Part shown: positions 1 to 7,664 of the stretch, piece by piece | Layout of the letters: every line of letters starts with the position of its first letter | Position numbering within the stretch: the stretch's first letter is position 1 | From: DATKGP01 sp035510775 | GTDB lineage: Bacteria; Patescibacteriota; UBA1384; 2-12-FULL-50-11 | Direction of reading: 5' to 3' | DNA length: 24,322 nt | Assembly (NCBI GenBank): GCA_035510775.1 | Contig: DATKGP010000001.1 | Location: forward strand, 1-24,322 | Position numbers and translations under genes: made by a program | The notes under the pieces: model-generated | What the model saw: only the letters and a program-made list of their open reading frames with translations | Databases searched by the model: none | Told to the model about the DNA's origin: nothing

Positions 1-416
1 GCGAGCTTGGCGTCGGCGAGCTACTTCTATTAAGTAAGGGCGAAGAGAAGTCCGGCGGCCGAAGCCGAAATTTAATTTTGGCCAACACTTTTGAGGCTTT
101 AATTGGAGCAATTTACCTCGACAAGGGTTATAATGTGGCAGCCAAATTTATCAGCCAACATTTAATCTCTTTGCTACCAGAAATAATCGAAAAACGCCTA
201 TATATCGATTCCAAGAGCCACCTTCAGGAGATCAGCCAAGAAAAGCTGAATGCCACCCCAGAGTATAGAGTCTTAGACGAAAAAGGTCCTGATCACGACA
301 AGGTTTTTACTGTTGGAGTCTATGCCCGTGGCGAGCTAATCGGCAAAGGCACTGGCTCGTCTAAACAAAAAGCTGAAAGTTCTGCCGCTAAAGACGCCCT
401 CGATCACTGGAAGTAA
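1..416 (+). CDS. rnc: Ribonuclease III, C-terminal part (5' end outside window)
   Basis: Endonuclease that cuts double-stranded RNA during rRNA and mRNA processing. The frame is open from base 3, so the gene begins left of the window; the TTG at 78 is an internal codon, not the start. The visible part opens with the end of the catalytic domain: a GEL-LLLSKGEEKSGGR segment and then LANTFEALIGAIYLD, which carries the conserved metal-binding Glu of the EAL-GA motif. A double-stranded RNA-binding domain follows (from about SKSHLQEISQEK to the end), with GKGTGSSKQKAESSAAKDAL as its typical final helix. The acidic residue usually two or three places before FEA is Asn, a common variant. It is one of only two plus-strand genes and converges on the minus-strand gene cluster. 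Confidence 0.93.
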   Translation, partial: ELGVGELLLLSKGEEKSGGRSRNLILANTFEALIGAIYLDKGYNVAAKFISQHLISLLPEIIEKRLYIDSKSHLQEISQEKLNATPEYRVLDEKGPDHDKVFTVGVYARGELIGKGTGSSKQKAESSAAKDALDHWK

Positions 417-431
417 CTACCAAAGAGACCA

Positions 432-448
432 AAAAGGCCAGGCCTTTT
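432..448 (+). terminator. Short hairpin downstream of rnc
   Basis: AAAAGGCC and GGCCTTTT flank a single A, a perfect 8-base inverted repeat 16 bases after the rnc stop. It has an A-rich 5' arm and a U-rich 3' arm like an intrinsic terminator, but the loop is very tight, so some inner pairs must open. It may be an auxiliary terminator or an RNA-end protecting hairpin. Confidence 0.4.
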
Positions 449-470
449 GATGTGCGTGATCATTGAGCCT

Positions 471-504
471 AACAAAGAAGAGCCGATTTAGGCTCTTCTT
501 TGTT
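471..504. terminator. Bidirectional terminator between rnc and the MscS-like gene
   Basis: AACAAAGAAGAGCC, a 6-base loop GATTTA, and GGCTCTTCTTTGTT form a perfect 14-base-pair stem. It sits between two convergent genes (rnc ends at 416, the minus-strand gene ends at 519). The arms are not a classic GC stem plus U-tract, but the position and perfection argue for a shared terminator. Confidence 0.75.
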
Positions 505-518
505 GTTAGTTTTCGAGT

Positions 519-1193
519 TTACTTAAATTCGTTGCGGATTCTCTTGACCAAATCGTTCATGTGATCTTGGCCGCCCAGACCGAGCGATAGACCCAAACCA
601 AGAGCCAACATTGAGACGACACCGATGAAGATAATCACGGTGAATTCCTGCGGCACACCCAAGGCAAACATTGAGGTCGTGGCCACCGAAATAAGGATTG
701 CCCAACGGACAACCATTTCAGCTGTCTTGGCGGCGGCGGTACCGATACTGTCGGCGCCGGCGCGAGTTAGCTTACCAAGTAAATCAGCGACTGACCAACC
801 GAAGATGACCAGCAAGGCCACGGCCATCACTCTCGGCACGTAGGTCAAAACTCCGTTAAAGAAGTCTGACACGCCCTGAAGCTTCAAAACATTGGCGGCT
901 GGCACCAAGAAGGCCAAAATTACCACCCACTTGACGAAGTTGCCGATAACCTCCGAGATATCGGTTTTCATCTTCGCCTTTTTCAAGACGTCGCTCAACC
1001 GACTCTGGTCGGACAAAACTTGCAACTTTAGCGCCTGCAAGATTCGCGTAACCACGTACCCTAACAGAAAACCAACAATCGCGCCGATTAAAACTATCAG
1101 TACGGCACCAACGATATTTGGCGTGAAGGCAACGATTCTATCCCAAACAGTTTGGATTAGATCGCGGACTTCGGTGCCCCATGTATCTACCAT
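519..1193 (-). CDS. MscS-like conserved-TM-helix membrane protein
   Basis: 224-residue integral membrane protein with about five hydrophobic segments (roughly residues 28-53, 86-105, 118-140, 165-180, 184-207). The last segment is Gly/Ala/Leu-rich (ALGLGLSLGLGGQDHMNDLV) and resembles the pore-lining TM3 of small-conductance mechanosensitive channels, followed by the short amphipathic stretch. The protein ends there, without the cytoplasmic beta domain of MscS, so it fits the 'conserved TM helix' channel-like proteins better than true MscS. ATG at 1193 is preceded by AAGGAGA at a 7-base spacing. It has its own promoter (1248-1275) and is the last gene of the minus-strand run. Channel activity is inferred from similarity only. 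Confidence 0.72.
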   Translation of the reverse strand: MVDTWGTEVRDLIQTVWDRIVAFTPNIVGAVLIVLIGAIVGFLLGYVVTRILQALKLQVLSDQSRLSDVLKKAKMKTDISEVIGNFVKWVVILAFLVPAANVLKLQGVSDFFNGVLTYVPRVMAVALLVIFGWSVADLLGKLTRAGADSIGTAAAKTAEMVVRWAILISVATTSMFALGVPQEFTVIIFIGVVSMLALGLGLSLGLGGQDHMNDLVKRIRNEFK

Positions 1194-1247
1194 ATTCTAT
1201 TCTCCTTTCCTTGTTACTTTATGATTTCCTCTAAAAGGCAATCATCT

Positions 1248-1275
1248 ATTACATAACTTCTGTGCCCGTTGTCAA
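1248..1275 (-). promoter_or_regulatory. Promoter for the MscS-like gene
   Basis: On the minus strand a perfect -35 TTGACA (1270-1275), a 16-base spacer and -10 TGTAAT (1248-1253, five of six consensus). It lies between the carboxypeptidase stop at 1280 and the ATG at 1193 and would give a leader of about 45-50 bases. Confidence 0.65.
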
Positions 1276-1279
1276 GGGG

Positions 1280-2260
1280 TTAGTAAGTTTCGTAAGCCAG
1301 ATACTGGCCCGCCCACGAAAAAAGCCGGTGCATTTCTGTGGCCGAAGCCGTAATTGTCGACTCGTTGGTATTTAATACCACTCCGATGACTACGTGATTT
1401 TGAATCGTGTATGCGGAAACTAGACAATGGCCAGCTTCGTTAGTGTAGCCGGTCTTGATGCCCAACGTTCCGGGCAAAAACGACGGATCGTCGCTTTGTA
1501 ACAAACGGTTTGAATTCTTGAGCTGGTGGGTGATTGCTCCATCAACCGAAGTAATGGTCGTTTGCGGTGTTTTAACAATTGCCGACAGCACTGGATCCTC
1601 CAAAACTAATCGTCCGATATTGGCCAGCTCAAAGGCAGTCGAATGGCCGTTGTCGTCGTCTAGGCCAGCCGGATCGGCAAAAGTTGTCTGGGTCAGATTG
1701 TGGGCTTTGAGAAATTCGTTCATTTTGGTTACATACGGCGCGGTGTCACCAGCCTGGCCGGTTAAACCCTCGGCTAGGGTGATAGCAGCGTCATTGCCCG
1801 AGGGAACTAATAACCCTTTGAGCAAGCTTTCCACGGTGATTCTTTCGCCTTGTATTAGACCGACTTTCGATCCGTTAACAAGCGGGCCGTTACGAACAGT
1901 TAGAACGTCGTCGAGGCCGTAAACCTGTCGGGCCACCAAGGCGGTTGTCATCTTAGTGGTCGAGGCCACCGGCACGACCAAGTCTTTATTACTCGAGGCA
2001 ATCACCTCACCGGTTTGAGCGTCCATTAGCAAATATGCCTTGGAGTAGGCCAACGGCTTTTTGGCAGTGCTTAAAATGGGGTAATCAGCCAGGCCGCCGA
2101 GAATTGGTTGGTAGTTTGCGGAAGTATTCGTACCCGTTGTCTGTCCGCTTTCAGCTTTGATACCGGCCGGGGTAATAATAATCGACAGGTCAACAAGACT
2201 GAAAAAGATTTTCTTCCACCCTGACGACCGAGGTCGAGGCGCGTCGCCTGGCAGCAACAT
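1280..2260 (-). CDS. D-alanyl-D-alanine carboxypeptidase (S11 family penicillin-binding protein)
   Basis: Serine peptidase that removes the terminal D-Ala from peptidoglycan stem peptides. All three active-site motifs are visible: SxxK as STTK (Ser100, Lys103), SxN as SGN (Ser154-Asn156) and KTG (269-271, in GIKTGYTNEAGHC). A hydrophobic stretch near residues 17-35 (KKIFFSLVDLSIIIT) probably serves as a signal or anchor, followed by a Thr/Ser-rich linker. The 326-residue length suits a protein with the catalytic domain but little of the C-terminal beta domain of PBP5. The ATG overlaps the aspS stop (TAATG), so translation is probably coupled. Confidence 0.88.
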   Translation of the reverse strand: MLLPGDAPRPRSSGWKKIFFSLVDLSIIITPAGIKAESGQTTGTNTSANYQPILGGLADYPILSTAKKPLAYSKAYLLMDAQTGEVIASSNKDLVVPVASTTKMTTALVARQVYGLDDVLTVRNGPLVNGSKVGLIQGERITVESLLKGLLVPSGNDAAITLAEGLTGQAGDTAPYVTKMNEFLKAHNLTQTTFADPAGLDDDNGHSTAFELANIGRLVLEDPVLSAIVKTPQTTITSVDGAITHQLKNSNRLLQSDDPSFLPGTLGIKTGYTNEAGHCLVSAYTIQNHVVIGVVLNTNESTITASATEMHRLFSWAGQYLAYETY

Positions 2261-3630
2261 TATGAGAGTTTAATGCCCAATTCCTTGAGCTGGGTCTCAT
2301 CAACCGGACTGGGCGCGTTCATCATCAGGTCTTTGCCGTCACCGGCCTTGGCAAAGGCTATTGTGTCTCTGATGGTCTCTTCCTTGAAGAGGGTGGCGTA
2401 CAAGCGATCGAGGCCCAGGGCGATACCACCGTGCGGTGGGACGCCGTACTCGAAAGCTTCCAGCAAATGTCCGAATTTATCGTTAATTGCCTCGGTCGAA
2501 TGACCCATAAACTTAAATATTCGAGCCTGAACGTCGGGTCTATGAATTCGGATACTGCCGCTGGCAATTTCATAACCATTCAAAATCACGTCGTACTGCG
2601 CCGCCAAGGCTTCCTTAGGCTTCTTCTCGAAATTTTCCATATATTCTGCCTTTGGACTAGTAAATGGGTGATGCGTGGCGTCAAAACGATTTTCACTTTC
2701 TTTCCATTCAAAAAGAGGAAAATCAACGACAAACGCGAATGCTAATTCGTCAGGATTTTTATTATCCTTGCGTAAATCCGGTTTATCTGACTTGTACTTT
2801 TCTATTACCTCTTTGTAGGTAAGTCTGGGGATACTGGGAAAAGTTAAAGTCTTCTCCGGGTAAAATTTCTTGACCAAGCCAGTAAGCATTTCCTCTGTTA
2901 ACGAAAGGATTTCCTCTTGCGATGAAAAGCTTAGCTCGACATCAAGTTGTGTAAACTCTGGTTGGCGATCACCCCTAGCATCTTCATCACGAAAACAGCG
3001 AACTATTTGAAAATATTTCTCAATCCCAGCGACCATCAGCAACTGTTTATATTGTTGCGGCGATTGAGGAAGCGCATAAAAGTTCCCTGGCATTATTCGG
3101 CTCGGTACTAGATAGTCACGAGCGCCTTCGGGTGTCGATTTAGAAATATACGGGGTTTCGACTTCGGTAAAGTCGTTATCAGTGAAATAGTTACGAATAT
3201 ATTGATTTATACTATGACGCTTTCGTACGTTGTCAGCCATTTGTTTCGACCTAAGATCGAGATAACGGTATTTCAAACGTGTGTCTTCGCCAACGCTACG
3301 ATCATTAAGCGGCATTGGTAGGGGTTTGGCGATTGTTTCGACGGTTAGTTTTTCGACCTGAATTTCGACAGTGCCGCTGACGATATTTGGATTAATAAGG
3401 GTTTTTGGCCGCTCACTAACTTCGCCTTCAATAGAAATAACGGATTCAGTTGTCAGCTCACGCATTTGCGCCAAGAGATCACCAGTAAAGACACATTGAG
3501 TTAGACCCTCGCGGTCACGCAGGTCGATAAAACCAACCTTTGAGTGGTCGCGGATGGTCTGGGCCCAACCTTTAAGCAAAACCTTCTTGCCGACTTTGTC
3601 GGCGACTTGGGCTGAAAGAGTTCGTTCCAT
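2260..3630 (-). CDS. aspS: Aspartyl-tRNA synthetase lacking the GAD domain
   Basis: Class II synthetase that charges tRNA-Asp (and perhaps tRNA-Asn, which cannot be told from sequence alone). Layout: N-terminal OB-fold anticodon-binding domain (about 1-105), then the catalytic core with motif 1 around TEVETPYISKSTPEGARDY (155-173), motif 2 FRDEDARGDRQPEFTQLD (213-230) and motif 3 GGIALGLDRL (401-410). The motif 2 style is bacterial. At 456 residues it is about 130 shorter than typical bacterial AspRS, because GSDKPDLR-like residues (281-287) run almost directly into FVVDFPLFEW (300-309), where the GAD insertion normally sits. No good Shine-Dalgarno precedes the ATG. Confidence 0.95.
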   Translation of the reverse strand: MERTLSAQVADKVGKKVLLKGWAQTIRDHSKVGFIDLRDREGLTQCVFTGDLLAQMRELTTESVISIEGEVSERPKTLINPNIVSGTVEIQVEKLTVETIAKPLPMPLNDRSVGEDTRLKYRYLDLRSKQMADNVRKRHSINQYIRNYFTDNDFTEVETPYISKSTPEGARDYLVPSRIMPGNFYALPQSPQQYKQLLMVAGIEKYFQIVRCFRDEDARGDRQPEFTQLDVELSFSSQEEILSLTEEMLTGLVKKFYPEKTLTFPSIPRLTYKEVIEKYKSDKPDLRKDNKNPDELAFAFVVDFPLFEWKESENRFDATHHPFTSPKAEYMENFEKKPKEALAAQYDVILNGYEIASGSIRIHRPDVQARIFKFMGHSTEAINDKFGHLLEAFEYGVPPHGGIALGLDRLYATLFKEETIRDTIAFAKAGDGKDLMMNAPSPVDETQLKELGIKLS

Positions 3631-3654
3631 GCTTTAATTCTACTGTTTTTCTGC

Positions 3655-4062
3655 CTAGATGGGAATATTTTTACTGGGTGAGCTATTTCTGAATTTAATA
3701 TTTGATCGCCGCATAAAGACCTCTGTAACTATCGCCATCGCCAAAAGAACAAAAAATGTCGGGTAGTTGAGCAGGCGAAAAGATTGCAAGACCAGCGCCA
3801 AGGTTATGACTGCCGAGGCTAGGACCGACCAACGAATTACGGCCGCCGTCTGTCCCCAGGGCGGGATGGCATGAAAACGAAAAAACTGCCAAAAATACAA
3901 GACCAGAAAAAGCAGTCCGCCCGCTATCAAGAATAACGAGACATAGAACAGTACGAAGATGCCTGTCGTTGATGGCGGAGTGTTAAAAAGCACTGTTATT
4001 ACGGTAGCACCAGCAAACAAAGTCAGGGCAAAGGCCAAAAATAATAGGCCTCGGGTCTTCAC
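3655..4062 (-). CDS. Small four-TM membrane protein of unknown function
   Basis: 135 residues with four predicted membrane segments (about 5-26, 32-58, 74-95, 99-117) and a basic C-terminal tail. No catalytic motif is visible and I do not recognise the family. Its ATG overlaps the end of rbfA by four bases (ATGA), and aspS follows 24 bases downstream, so it belongs to the same transcript. Confidence 0.7.
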   Translation of the reverse strand: MKTRGLLFLAFALTLFAGATVITVLFNTPPSTTGIFVLFYVSLFLIAGGLLFLVLYFWQFFRFHAIPPWGQTAAVIRWSVLASAVITLALVLQSFRLLNYPTFFVLLAMAIVTEVFMRRSNIKFRNSSPSKNIPI

Positions 4063-4367
4063 TTCTCAATCTCCTCGAAAAGCCTATCGAGATGTTCGAG
4101 GTAGTTGTCGTCGATGACGAACGTCAGCACTGGTGTCAGGCGAGTTTTGACGTAAGTCTTGAGGCTGGCTTGAATCACCGGCCGTTTCTCTTCGACCCGC
4201 TTCAATATCGCCGGCGTAGTGTGCAAAAAAACTCTTCCATCCTGCAGGGAGGAGGAGATAAGAAAATCGGTCACGACCAAGGGCTGTGTGTCTGGCAGTT
4301 CTTTAAGAAGAATTTCACCCAGGGCTTTTTTAATGGCCTGATTTAATCGTTCAACCTTGCTGGGCAT
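4059..4367 (-). CDS. rbfA: Ribosome-binding factor A
   Basis: Small KH-like protein that helps mature the 5' end of 16S rNA in the 30S subunit. The sequence fits the family: an N-terminal helix SKVERLNQAIKKALGEIL, a middle VVTDFLISSSLQDGRVFL strand region, and the ending YVKTRLTPVLTFVIDDNYLEHLDRLFEEI, which matches the usual LR-TPEL-F--D pattern. I chose the ATG at 4367 (102 residues) over the upstream in-frame codon at 4391: it overlaps the stop of the exonuclease gene as TGATG, and the extra eight residues lie inside that gene. Confidence 0.88.
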   Translation of the reverse strand: MPSKVERLNQAIKKALGEILLKELPDTQPLVVTDFLISSSLQDGRVFLHTTPAILKRVEEKRPVIQASLKTYVKTRLTPVLTFVIDDNYLEHLDRLFEEIEK

Positions 4368-5062
4368 CAAAACGATAATAGCTTTTTCCACCGGCGATAC
4401 AATTCGGCGGTAGCGGTTAGGTCTCGGCCGTTATATTCCGCGATTTCTTGATATTTTTTGGCCAAAAAATACTCGCCGACTTTTGAGCCATCGATTTCTC
4501 CGTCTTTGGGCGTCTCTATCCCGAAAGCTCGACAGACCATATGAAGCGAGCCTACCTTAGCGGCTCCGTAAAACGTCAGTTGGTCGTAGAGATCGACGTG
4601 GACTGCCTGCGGCGACTGTTGGTACAGATATCTAGCTCGAGTTAAATCCTTGCCGGCTCGCAAGCCGTCTATAGCTGATCGAATCATTATAAAAGGAAAA
4701 TCAAAAGTCCGGCCGTTGTAAGTAACAAACTCGGTGTACTTTTCGGCGATTTCCCAAAACTTCGTCAGAATCTCTTTCTCAACACCAGTATGGTACTTCA
4801 GCCCATCTTTGACAGAGTCAGGAATATTTTGATTAGGCGCTTGAAAATAGACCGCTCCTTTGCTGGTATCACTGTCCAAAACGCCCAGAGCCACGATTTG
4901 TGAGGTTAGAGGCGACAAACCCAATTCTGACGAGACAACCTCTTCGACGTCGGCATCATTGGCTAACCGCTTAGCGGCCTTTTCCAGCAAATGGCTTTTG
5001 GTCGTTTCGTCAATTTTCTGCCAATCCTCGCCGACGGTCTCGATATCAACAATTAAAGCCAT
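4367..5062 (-). CDS. Predicted 3'-5' exonuclease, DnaQ-like / PolB-exonuclease type
   Basis: 231 residues with the three motifs of DEDD exonucleases: DIE (Asp6, Glu8) for Exo I, YNGRTFDFP with Asp121 for Exo II, and YNGRD (Tyr210, Asp214) for Exo III of the DEDDy subtype. The arrangement resembles the predicted PolB-like 3'-5' exonuclease family (PF10108). The substrate, DNA or RNA, is not shown by sequence; its place directly before rbfA, to which it is coupled by TGATG, would fit RNA processing but is only context. A TATAAT at 5073-5078 on the minus strand, 11 bases before the ATG, could be a weak promoter without a clear -35. Confidence 0.78.
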   Translation of the reverse strand: MALIVDIETVGEDWQKIDETTKSHLLEKAAKRLANDADVEEVVSSELGLSPLTSQIVALGVLDSDTSKGAVYFQAPNQNIPDSVKDGLKYHTGVEKEILTKFWEIAEKYTEFVTYNGRTFDFPFIMIRSAIDGLRAGKDLTRARYLYQQSPQAVHVDLYDQLTFYGAAKVGSLHMVCRAFGIETPKDGEIDGSKVGEYFLAKKYQEIAEYNGRDLTATAELYRRWKKLLSF

Positions 5063-5108
5063 ATTAATGACTATTATATCTCAAAAGCTGTTAAAAAAGG
5101 AAAGGGCT

Positions 5109-5498
5109 TTAACGTTTAGCCCACTGCGGAGCGCGGCGAGCACGTTTCAGGCCGGGTTTTTTGCGCTCTTTAACGCGAGCGTCACGAGTCAGCATTCCGG
5201 CTTTGCGGAGAGTCGAACGGAATTCTTCGTTGAGTTTGACAAGCGTTCTCGCTAGACCAAGAGAAATTGCGTCAATTTGAGACATCGCTCCCCCACCGCG
5301 GACAACCACCGAGACATCGAACTGCCCCTTACGGTCAACCAGATCCAAAACCTGCAGAAGTTGAAGCGGCCAATCCTTACTCTTGCCGTTAATAACTAAC
5401 TCGCCACGACCTGACTGCAGACGAACCTGTGCGATGGCTGATTTGCGACGGCCAACGGCTTTGAAGTAGTCAAATTTGGTTTCAGTTTTAGCAGACAT
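5109..5498 (-). CDS. rpsI: Small subunit ribosomal protein uS9 (S9)
   Basis: Head protein of the 30S subunit whose C-terminal tail reaches the P-site tRNA anticodon stem. Family signatures are FKAVGRRKSAIAQVRL near the start, ISLGLARTLV, and the basic tail ending KKPGLKRARRAPQWAKR. The usual final SKR is AKR here, keeping the two basic end residues. Its ATG overlaps the uL13 stop (TAATG), the common rplM-rpsI pairing. Confidence 0.97.
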   Translation of the reverse strand: MSAKTETKFDYFKAVGRRKSAIAQVRLQSGRGELVINGKSKDWPLQLLQVLDLVDRKGQFDVSVVVRGGGAMSQIDAISLGLARTLVKLNEEFRSTLRKAGMLTRDARVKERKKPGLKRARRAPQWAKR

Positions 5499-5875
5499 TA
5501 GATCTTCTCCTTTTCCGCGACCTTAATCGTCAGACGCTCTAACCATTTAGCCCGTAGACGATTGTCCGGCAGCATATTTTGAACTGCCAGCTGGATAATT
5601 CGTTCCGGATGCTCGGCTTTCATCTCTAAATAAGAGATTTCCCGCAGACCACCAGGATAACCAGAATGACGGTAATATTTCTTCTGGGTTTCTTTGCGAC
5701 CGGTCAACTTAACCTTATCGGCGTTTAAAACGATAACTTTGTCGCCATGATCTTGATGGTAGGTGAAACCAATTTTATGTTTACCGCGCAGCAAGTTGGC
5801 AATTTCGGTAGCCAGGCGACCCAAGACTTTGTCGCTGGCGTCAAGTGTGTGTGTTTCACGTGTCATGGCAGTCAT
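5498..5875 (-). CDS. rplM: Large subunit ribosomal protein uL13 (L13)
   Basis: Early-assembly 50S protein. Recognisable parts are LDASDKVLGRLATEIANLLRGK, VIVLNADKVKLTGRK, YYRHSGYPGG and the late AVQNMLPDNRLRAKWLERL. At 125 residues it is slightly shorter than the usual 140-145. The ATG at 5875 overlaps the bL17 stop as TAATG; an in-frame ATG three codons later is an alternative. Confidence 0.96.
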   Translation of the reverse strand: MTAMTRETHTLDASDKVLGRLATEIANLLRGKHKIGFTYHQDHGDKVIVLNADKVKLTGRKETQKKYYRHSGYPGGLREISYLEMKAEHPERIIQLAVQNMLPDNRLRAKWLERLTIKVAEKEKI

Positions 5876-6264
5876 TATTTTTTACCTTTCTTTGGTTCGG
5901 CGACAGTCTTTTCTTCAATGACCAGCGGCCGAATCAAACTGACCATCATCATCTCGGCGCTATCACCTTTTCTTGGCAGCAACCGGAAGGTTCTAACGAA
6001 GGTCGTTTCTCCGGACTTGTAGCGCGGCAAGATTTCTTCGAACATTTTCTTGACGGCGTTTTTGTCTAGAAGTGTCTCGTGGGCATAACGCTTGGCTGTC
6101 AGGTCGGCGTCCTTGACCCGAGAGTAGAACCGGTTGGCATAGGTCACCAGAACCCGCGCTTTGGCGGCAGTGGTTGTGATGGACTCGAAAAGCACAAGCG
6201 AAGTCAGCTGATTTCGCAGTAGAACGGTTTTGTAATCAGCCTGGGCGCGTGTGTTTCGTAGCAT
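5875..6264 (-). CDS. rplQ: Large subunit ribosomal protein bL17 (L17)
   Basis: 50S protein near the peptide exit tunnel. It shows the family pattern of basic N-terminus, LRNQLTSLVLFESITTTAAKA, YANRFYSRVKDADLTAKRYA and PRYKSGETTFVRTFRLLPRKGD. At 129 residues it has a normal length with a short Lys-rich end. It follows rpoA by 9 bases, the standard rpoA-rplQ order. Confidence 0.96.
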   Translation of the reverse strand: MLRNTRAQADYKTVLLRNQLTSLVLFESITTTAAKARVLVTYANRFYSRVKDADLTAKRYAHETLLDKNAVKKMFEEILPRYKSGETTFVRTFRLLPRKGDSAEMMMVSLIRPLVIEEKTVAEPKKGKK

Positions 6265-6273
6265 TCTCTTGCC

Positions 6274-7110
6274 TTACTTGGCGGCTTTTTTGGTTCTCTT
6301 GTCGGTTTTTTCCACGACCTTAGCGACCTTTTTGACTTTAGGAGCGGCCGGAATGGCTTCTTCCTCAATAACCTCTTCTGTTGGTTCGACGACTTCAGCT
6401 TCTTCAACAGCTTCAAAAGCTGGTGCTCCAGCGATGATAGAAAAGTGCTCAACAATAATTGTTGAAGCGGACTCAAGAGCCTCTTTCGGCGACACCGTGC
6501 CATCAGTGCCGATTTCCAGAATCAATTTGTCGAAGTTGGTCATCTTACCGACACGAGTGTTCTCGGTTTGAAAATTGACCTTTTGAATTGGCGAGAAGTT
6601 GCTGTCGATGGAGATTACGCCAATCGGCAGTTTTTCTTCTTTGCGTAGTTCGGTCGGAACATAGCCCCGGCCTTTTTCCACCGTGGCTTCCAGAAGGATT
6701 TTGCCACCATCAATCAACTCGGCGATAACTAAATCTTTATTTATGACTTCAACGCCGGTCGGGCACTTGAAGTCACCGGCCTTAACGACACCGGCTTTCT
6801 TGGCATCGAGAACAATTATCTGCGAATCATCGCCAGTAAGTTTCAAGCGAACTTGCTTGAGGTTCAGAATAATATCAACGGCATCCTCGCGGACACCTTT
6901 GATGGTCGAGAACTCGTGGCTAACACCATCGATTCTAATCGAAGTGATGGCGGCACCTTCGAGCGATGAGAGCAAAACTCGGCGCAAAGCGTTACCAACG
7001 GTCAGACCAAAACCTGGCGAAAGCGGCTCAATCACGAAACGCGATTCGTGCTTGGCGAGGCTATCTTCCTTTACCTGCATCAAGGCAGTTTCTTGTAATT
7101 TATATGACAT
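6274..7110 (-). CDS. rpoA: RNA polymerase alpha subunit without C-terminal domain
   Basis: Scaffold subunit of bacterial RNA polymerase. Residues 1-230 are a normal N-terminal dimerisation/assembly domain, with RFVIEPLSPGFGLTVGNALRRVLLSSL, GVREDAVDIILNLK, RGYVPTE and the closing ESASTIIVEHF. The C-terminal DNA-binding domain expected at about 245-320 is missing. In its place is a 48-residue tail, first Glu/Val-rich (EAVEEAEVVEPTEEVIEEE) and then Lys/Ala-rich. Total length is 278 against the usual 310-340. rplQ begins 9 bases after the stop, so there is no room for a frameshifted domain. The start has AAGGAGAG at a 6-base spacing. Confidence 0.95.
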   Translation of the reverse strand: MSYKLQETALMQVKEDSLAKHESRFVIEPLSPGFGLTVGNALRRVLLSSLEGAAITSIRIDGVSHEFSTIKGVREDAVDIILNLKQVRLKLTGDDSQIIVLDAKKAGVVKAGDFKCPTGVEVINKDLVIAELIDGGKILLEATVEKGRGYVPTELRKEEKLPIGVISIDSNFSPIQKVNFQTENTRVGKMTNFDKLILEIGTDGTVSPKEALESASTIIVEHFSIIAGAPAFEAVEEAEVVEPTEEVIEEEAIPAAPKVKKVAKVVEKTDKRTKKAAK

Positions 7111-7133
7111 TTATGTCTCTCCTTTATTATTTA

Positions 7134-7664
7134 TTACTTGCTGTAGAATTCCACGATCTTTTGAGTGTCGAACTCGACCGGCAGATCAATTCCGGTAGGA
7201 ATTCGCCCAACGGTAATCTTACCTTTCTTGGGCTCAACTTTCAACCAATCAACCTTCGGCGTTTCTGGGGCAATGCTGACTTCGTGCTCTTTGTGGAAGG
7301 CAATAACGTCGCCGACTTTGACACTAATCGAAGGGATGCTGATGCGGCTGCCGTTCAGAGTTACGTGACGGTGACTGACTAGCTGGCGAGCCTGGGCGCG
7401 GGTACGAGCGAAACCAGCCCGAAAAACCACGTTGTCTAGGCGACGCTCCAGGGTTTGGAGCAGTAATTCACCGGTCTGGCCGCGGAATTTGGCTGCGGCA
7501 TCAAAGTATTTCTTGAATTGAGCCTCGCGCAAACCGTATGAATTACGGGTTTTTTGTTTTTCCTGCAGCTGTTTGCCGTATTCGGAGACCTTTTTCGGCC
7601 GTTTGTTTGACCGATTGGCCTTGGTAGTAGTTGTTGAGGTATTGGGTGTTGGGTAATCAGCCAT
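7134..7664 (-). CDS. rpsD: Small subunit ribosomal protein uS4 (S4)
   Basis: Primary 16S-binding assembly protein of the 30S body. The first 25 residues are a low-complexity Thr/Asn stretch, then VSEYGKQLQEKQKTRNSYGLREAQFKKYF and the S4 RNA-binding fold with LERRLDNVVFRAGFARTRAQARQLV-H-H and VKVGD. There is no Cys-rich zinc element, and the protein is 176 residues against about 200-208. Its ATG overlaps the uS11 stop (TAATG). Confidence 0.96.
   Translation of the reverse strand: MADYPTPNTSTTTTKANRSNKRPKKVSEYGKQLQEKQKTRNSYGLREAQFKKYFDAAAKFRGQTGELLLQTLERRLDNVVFRAGFARTRAQARQLVSHRHVTLNGSRISIPSISVKVGDVIAFHKEHEVSIAPETPKVDWLKVEPKKGKITVGRIPTGIDLPVEFDTQKIVEFYSK

Noticed and set aside
625..1224. Plus-strand ORFs opposite the MscS-like gene
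   Set aside because: They are antisense readings with no ribosome-binding sites and composition dictated by the real gene.
6204..6503. Alternate-frame Lys/Leu-rich ORF at the end of rpoA as a missing alphaCTD
   Set aside because: The translation is a shifted read of the acidic/Lys tail and shows no alphaCTD features.
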